DNA of 31,765 bases from Lingula anatina (Eukaryota > Brachiopoda > Lingulata > Lingulida > Lingulidae). Position 1 is the first letter of the stretch. Each line of letters begins with the position of its first letter. The stretch covers positions 772 through 32,536 of the forward strand of contig NW_019775663.1 of NCBI RefSeq assembly GCF_001039355.2, in the 5' to 3' direction. The notes beneath the pieces were generated by a model. It did not search any database, was not told the origin of the DNA, and worked only from the letters and a program-made list of their open reading frames with translations. Positions 28,578 to 31,765 of the stretch are shown in pieces. The translations under genes were made by a program, and so were the position numbers.

Positions 28578-29240
28578 GAATGATGCGTATAACTCAGTAA
28601 ACTGATTCTTATGTGATTTGTTTTTTCTAAGAAGCATATTTGGGTTCATATGTACTGCTCCATATAAATTAAAATGTTAGTTATACATGTACAAACCTAA
28701 ATCGCCACAACTCTAGTATTAAATATTTACAGTGCTAGAGCAATAGGTGATAGCATGTTTTAATTGGGATACTTTAATAATAAAAACCTCATTTATTTGG
28801 GATGAAGGTCTATAGATGGACAAAACAAAATAGTTTGTTTGTGCAATAACCTGATGATAACGTTTAGATTGCGTTAAGCCGCATCGTGTCTTCTCTAACA
28901 CAATCCCACAGTCAGTGCTATTATTATGTAAACCAGGGAGCATTTTGGTGAGAGGTATTCAGATAGGACCAAGGTCAGGAGGAAGAGGAAGAAGCTTCAC
29001 GTGCCACATTGCCACAATTTCCACACGTAGACTGAAATTCTGGCACTGAGAACTGATGTAGTTTGTTGTAAGTACTGTATAGATGATATAAGGCAAAACT
29101 GACCGGTTTATGTTGACGATATTTTAGCCAAAAGTATGCATTTCCCACTTCAGACGTAATGGCTCTTGGATATATTTCATTGACATGAATGCCGAAATGA
29201 GCTTGGAAAGTTAAATAACTTTTTATGTTCCTTTTTCCAG
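28578..29240. other. No gene seen upstream of candidate host exons
   Basis: AT-rich to about 28930, then a purine-rich stretch (GGAGGAAGAGGAAGAAGC) and an E-box CACGTG near 28999. A minus frame at 28719-28943 has no known motif. Confidence 0.4.
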
Positions 29241-30033
29241 AAGGAAATCATTTACTCATAAAGAAGTGAGAAGATTATTCCAGCCGTCCAAAAGTCTGAA
29301 CGCGTTATTCCGTCTTAAACAAAGCAAGACGACAAAGCAGGTAACTACTGTAACATTCTCAGCTCCCAACGGGTGCCTTTTTTTATTTTTTGACAGTGGC
29401 CTGTACAAATATATCCTGTTTATTAAAGTTAACTGACAATAAACAAATTATTTTATAGAAAACTAGCCGCGACCAGGAAAGCAAACGTATATTTGCTGGA
29501 CACTGTCGACCTCCCTTGACTTCATTTTTTTCTGATTGCAATTTCAATTACATACCGTCCTTGATATTATAATCTGAAATAAATTGTTTGCATAAAGTAT
29601 TTGATTTTTAAAAAGTTGAGCTAAAGTGCCAGCATTCGGATTACGAAATTATTTAAGTGTGGATGCATTGGTATAAAGTAATTGGTAGAATCATTCTGAA
29701 GAGGTTTTAGTAAGCACATGTAGCAATAAAATTCTGAATTTATATCACACTACCCACAAAATACGCAAAATAATGTATAACTAAGAAAGTCAAAAACCAA
29801 ACAAGATCATTGTTATTATTATTATGTATTTTGTCAAATCCTAAAATATTGTTATGAATTTTGTTTAATCCATTTCATTTTTCATTTAATTTCAGTGCCT
29901 CGTAACAACCGTCTACGATGAGATTGGACGCGCTCCCAGAAAAGACATCAGATTCGTGTTCGCCAGCGCCCGCACCCATGTCAACGTTGTCTTGTGTGCC
30001 GAAGTTTGTCGTATAGTCAACTTGCAGGGTTGA
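29241..30033 (+). CDS. Last two exons of a putative host gene, unknown function
   Basis: Exon 29241-29340 lies between CTTTTTCCAG and GTAACT and encodes RKSFTHKEVRRLFQPSKSLN, ALFRLKQSKTTKQ. The terminal exon begins at 29896 after TTTCATTTAATTTCAG. It encodes CLVTTVYDEIGRAPRKDIRF, VFASARTHVNVVLCAEVCRI and VNLQG, then TGA at 30031-30033. The first ends in phase 0 and the second opens in phase 0. Third codon positions are strongly C-rich (GTC TAC GAC ATC TTC GCC AGC GCC), unlike the surroundings, which suggests selected coding sequence. AATAAA occurs near 30618. I do not recognise the family, and earlier exons are not visible. Confidence 0.5.
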
Positions 30034-31349
30034 CATTTGCTTTGGTTTGAAATGTGTGCTTTGGGTTGTAATATTCTGCATCAAAACGTGTATCAAATGA
30101 AGTGCAGCTTGTAACGAGTGGTTTTTTCATGAAACTTCCGATAAAATGGACTAAATCCAAGCGTCAACCCTGCACGTCGCTGGTTTATTATTATACATGT
30201 GTAAAAAAAGTTGTAGTACAGCACTCTATCCTCGCACGATGTTTTTATTGTAATTTAAATTTTTGTTTATACCGACCAGGTTTTGAATCTGAAACGACAC
30301 TTTTGAGGTTATACTAAAATGTCTTGCTTAAGTGATCTATGAAAATGAAAGTAATTGTAAAATTATCATTAAGTAAAGTCCAGGCAGAGCACAGTGCTAG
30401 TACGACCGGTTCAATGTTTGATTGCAAAATTATATGTGTGGGCAAATATGTAATAAGACGTTTTATTGTGCACTTAAAAATGCGTGATTATTCATATAAA
30501 ATTGAATACAAATATTAATTTTTATGAAGTTAAATTTAGAATAGAAAAATACGTAAAATGCATTCAGGAATCTTTTATTGTGGGTTCATTGGATGAAATG
30601 AGCGAAACGTAAATTAACAATAAACTGTAAACGCTGTAATCCAAAATATGACACTTTTAAGAGTTATTGCAGAATTGCCCACACGTATTAAAACGGGGCT
30701 TTCTAAAATTATGAATATGCGGTTATGACGCATGGTAAGAATAAACTTCCTTGGGTTCCCGGTATTGATATACTAGTACTATGTCTGATCAGTGACAGAC
30801 CCATAGTTTTATTGCTGGGAGGGGGTAGAAATGTTCGTTTTCAGAAAATCAAGTCAGGGGTTGGGTTAGTTTTTTTCGCAATTAATAAGTTTTTCTATTA
30901 AAGAAGGGAAATTAACTTTATACCTTCATTACACAGCGGAAATACTCACAAAGAGAAACTGTGATTAGCAGAAAGTGTTTCCTTTTGCGTCAATTAAAAT
31001 GTACATGTAGAACTGGCATATATCGAATCTTTTACAAGGGCAAAAATATAAAAAAGATTTCATGTTCTTTATTAAAACCAAAACGATTGATCTTGAGCGA
31101 CACTTTTCAAAATGCATAGAATCTCCCACACATTTAGTTGTAGATAGTTGTATTTAAGATTAATTTATATCTCAAATTGCGCAGTCGTTATGAAAATTAC
31201 TTTTTATGCAGAGCCAAAATGTAATGTTTCGATTTTGCATACATCTGTATGGTGTAGTTGTTTGTATTTGTTATAATAAATGTACATAAAAGTTGTAATA
31301 GATGATGTGCAAATATTGTCACATGTTTATTCTTGACTTTCTTTTCTTC
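30034..31349. other. Probable 3' untranslated or intergenic region
   Basis: AT-rich sequence following the putative last exon. AATAAA signals occur near 30618 and 31275. A plus frame at 30102-30317 has no motif. Nothing else is seen. Confidence 0.4.
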
Positions 31350-31440
31350 AGCTCGACTTGAACCTTAGGTTTTCAACTCCTAGCTTACCCTTTTCTACTT
31401 CTTAGTCTGTCGCCTTACCTACTGAGCCACTATCTCAGTT
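31350..31440 (-). repeat. tRNA-like SINE head, copy 1
   Basis: The minus strand reads GATAGTGGCTCAGTAGGTAA GG, an A-box of Pol III type, and about 55 bases later GGTTCAAGTCG, a B-box. The intervening part does not fold into a proper anticodon arm, so it is a tRNA-derived SINE or decayed tRNA rather than a functional tRNA. Confidence 0.6.
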
Positions 31441-31532
31441 CGCGTTTTCCCTCATTCGTATGATCCTCTTATAGTGGTTTGAATTGTTTGTTCGGGTTTA
31501 TTTTTGCAAAAGGTAATTTGCTGGGACCTAGA

Positions 31533-31602
31533 AGCGCCAGGAATCGAACTGGAGACCTTCTGTCTCAGAGGCAAGCGCGTTACCTACTTCTCTAAGTGTT
31601 CC
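31533..31602 (-). repeat. tRNA-like SINE head, copy 2
   Basis: The minus strand shows TTAGAGAAGTAGGTAACGCG (A-box-like), CTTGCCTCTGAGACAGAAGG in the anticodon region and AGTTCGATTCCTGGCGC (B-box and acceptor-like end). It is the most tRNA-like of the three, but the 5' acceptor strand does not pair. Confidence 0.55.
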
Positions 31603-31678
31603 CACCCACCCTCCCTGGGTAGACTTTCTTCTTATAGTAAGCAAAGAAAATTTCTAATAGCACCCCTTTGTAATTCCA

Positions 31679-31743
31679 AAGTGCCCGAGCCGGGAATCGA
31701 ACCCCAACCCCAGGCTTTCACTGAGCCATGTAGCCATCAGTAA
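31679..31743 (-). repeat. tRNA-like SINE head, copy 3
   Basis: The minus strand shows GATGGCTACATGGCTCAGTG (A-box-like) and GGGGTTCGATTCCCGGC (strong B-box). The spacing between boxes is shorter than in copies 1 and 2, so the anticodon arm is lost. Confidence 0.5.
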
Positions 31744-31765
31744 AAACACTAAGACATTTTGTATA

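Noticed and set aside
29875-30096. Minus-strand ORF of 73 codons
   Set aside because: Antisense to the terminal exon. It reads smoothly, but splice signals, phase match and C-rich wobble favour the plus strand; kept as the alternative.

Overview
The window looks like AT-rich, non-coding-dominated DNA from an invertebrate animal, probably a marine one such as a mollusc. The grounds are the mix of decayed repeats: Ty3/Gypsy, LINE, hAT with a ZMYM1-like DUF4371 domain, PIF/Harbinger, EnSpm/CACTA-like pieces and tRNA-like SINE heads. GT-AG introns, microsatellites and the lack of any operon, ribosome binding site or long bacterial frame support a eukaryote. The exact taxon is inference. Two single N positions (1159, 20987) sit in low-complexity or GC-rich joins and may mark weak assembly points.

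Layout. 0-6.2 kb is mostly unique AT-rich sequence with a diverged direct repeat (981-1338), a 5'-truncated minus-strand LINE with a readable target-site duplication (2020-2737), and a tentative Penelope-like tail near 3.2-3.6 kb. 6.29-7.64 kb is a broken minus-strand hAT/ZMYM1-like gene with a neat in-phase intron. 8.4-10 kb is a plus-strand Gypsy remnant: RNase H joined by deletion to the integrase C-terminus, then an eight-unit minisatellite, a polypurine tract and the start of a 3' LTR. 10-12.4 kb holds one good-looking plus-strand exon and a two-copy tandem repeat.

12.4-21.7 kb is a minus-strand graveyard of DNA-transposon genes. In transcription order from high to low coordinate it contains an unassigned exon (21.6 kb), a DUF4218-like piece (21.0-21.4 kb), a Harbinger DDE transposase (20.3-20.9 kb) facing a plus-strand Myb/SANT gene beside a readable left end (19.9 kb), a Harbinger N-terminal piece (19.0-19.3 kb), two tandem paralogous Myb/SANT units (16.2-17.5 kb), further DUF4218-like pieces (15.4-15.6 and 14.4-14.7 kb), and a Ulp1/C48 protease-like plus PHD-finger gene (12.7-13.4 kb) with a duplicated PHD exon (12.5 kb). 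Nearly all carry stops or frameshifts.

21.8-25.3 kb contains a LINE fragment abutting a minus-strand Gypsy 3' half. The pol tail of that element is broken, but two intact ORFs, one a tandem C2H2-like zinc-finger protein, lie between pol and the polypurine tract/LTR, in the position where env sits in retroviruses. This is the most interesting part of the window. 26.8-28.6 kb holds a long terminal-inverted-repeat element and a cluster of foldback (near-palindromic) elements. 29.2-30.0 kb has two phase-compatible plus-strand exons ending in a stop, the best candidate for a host gene 3' end. 31.35-31.74 kb has three tRNA-like segments on the minus strand.
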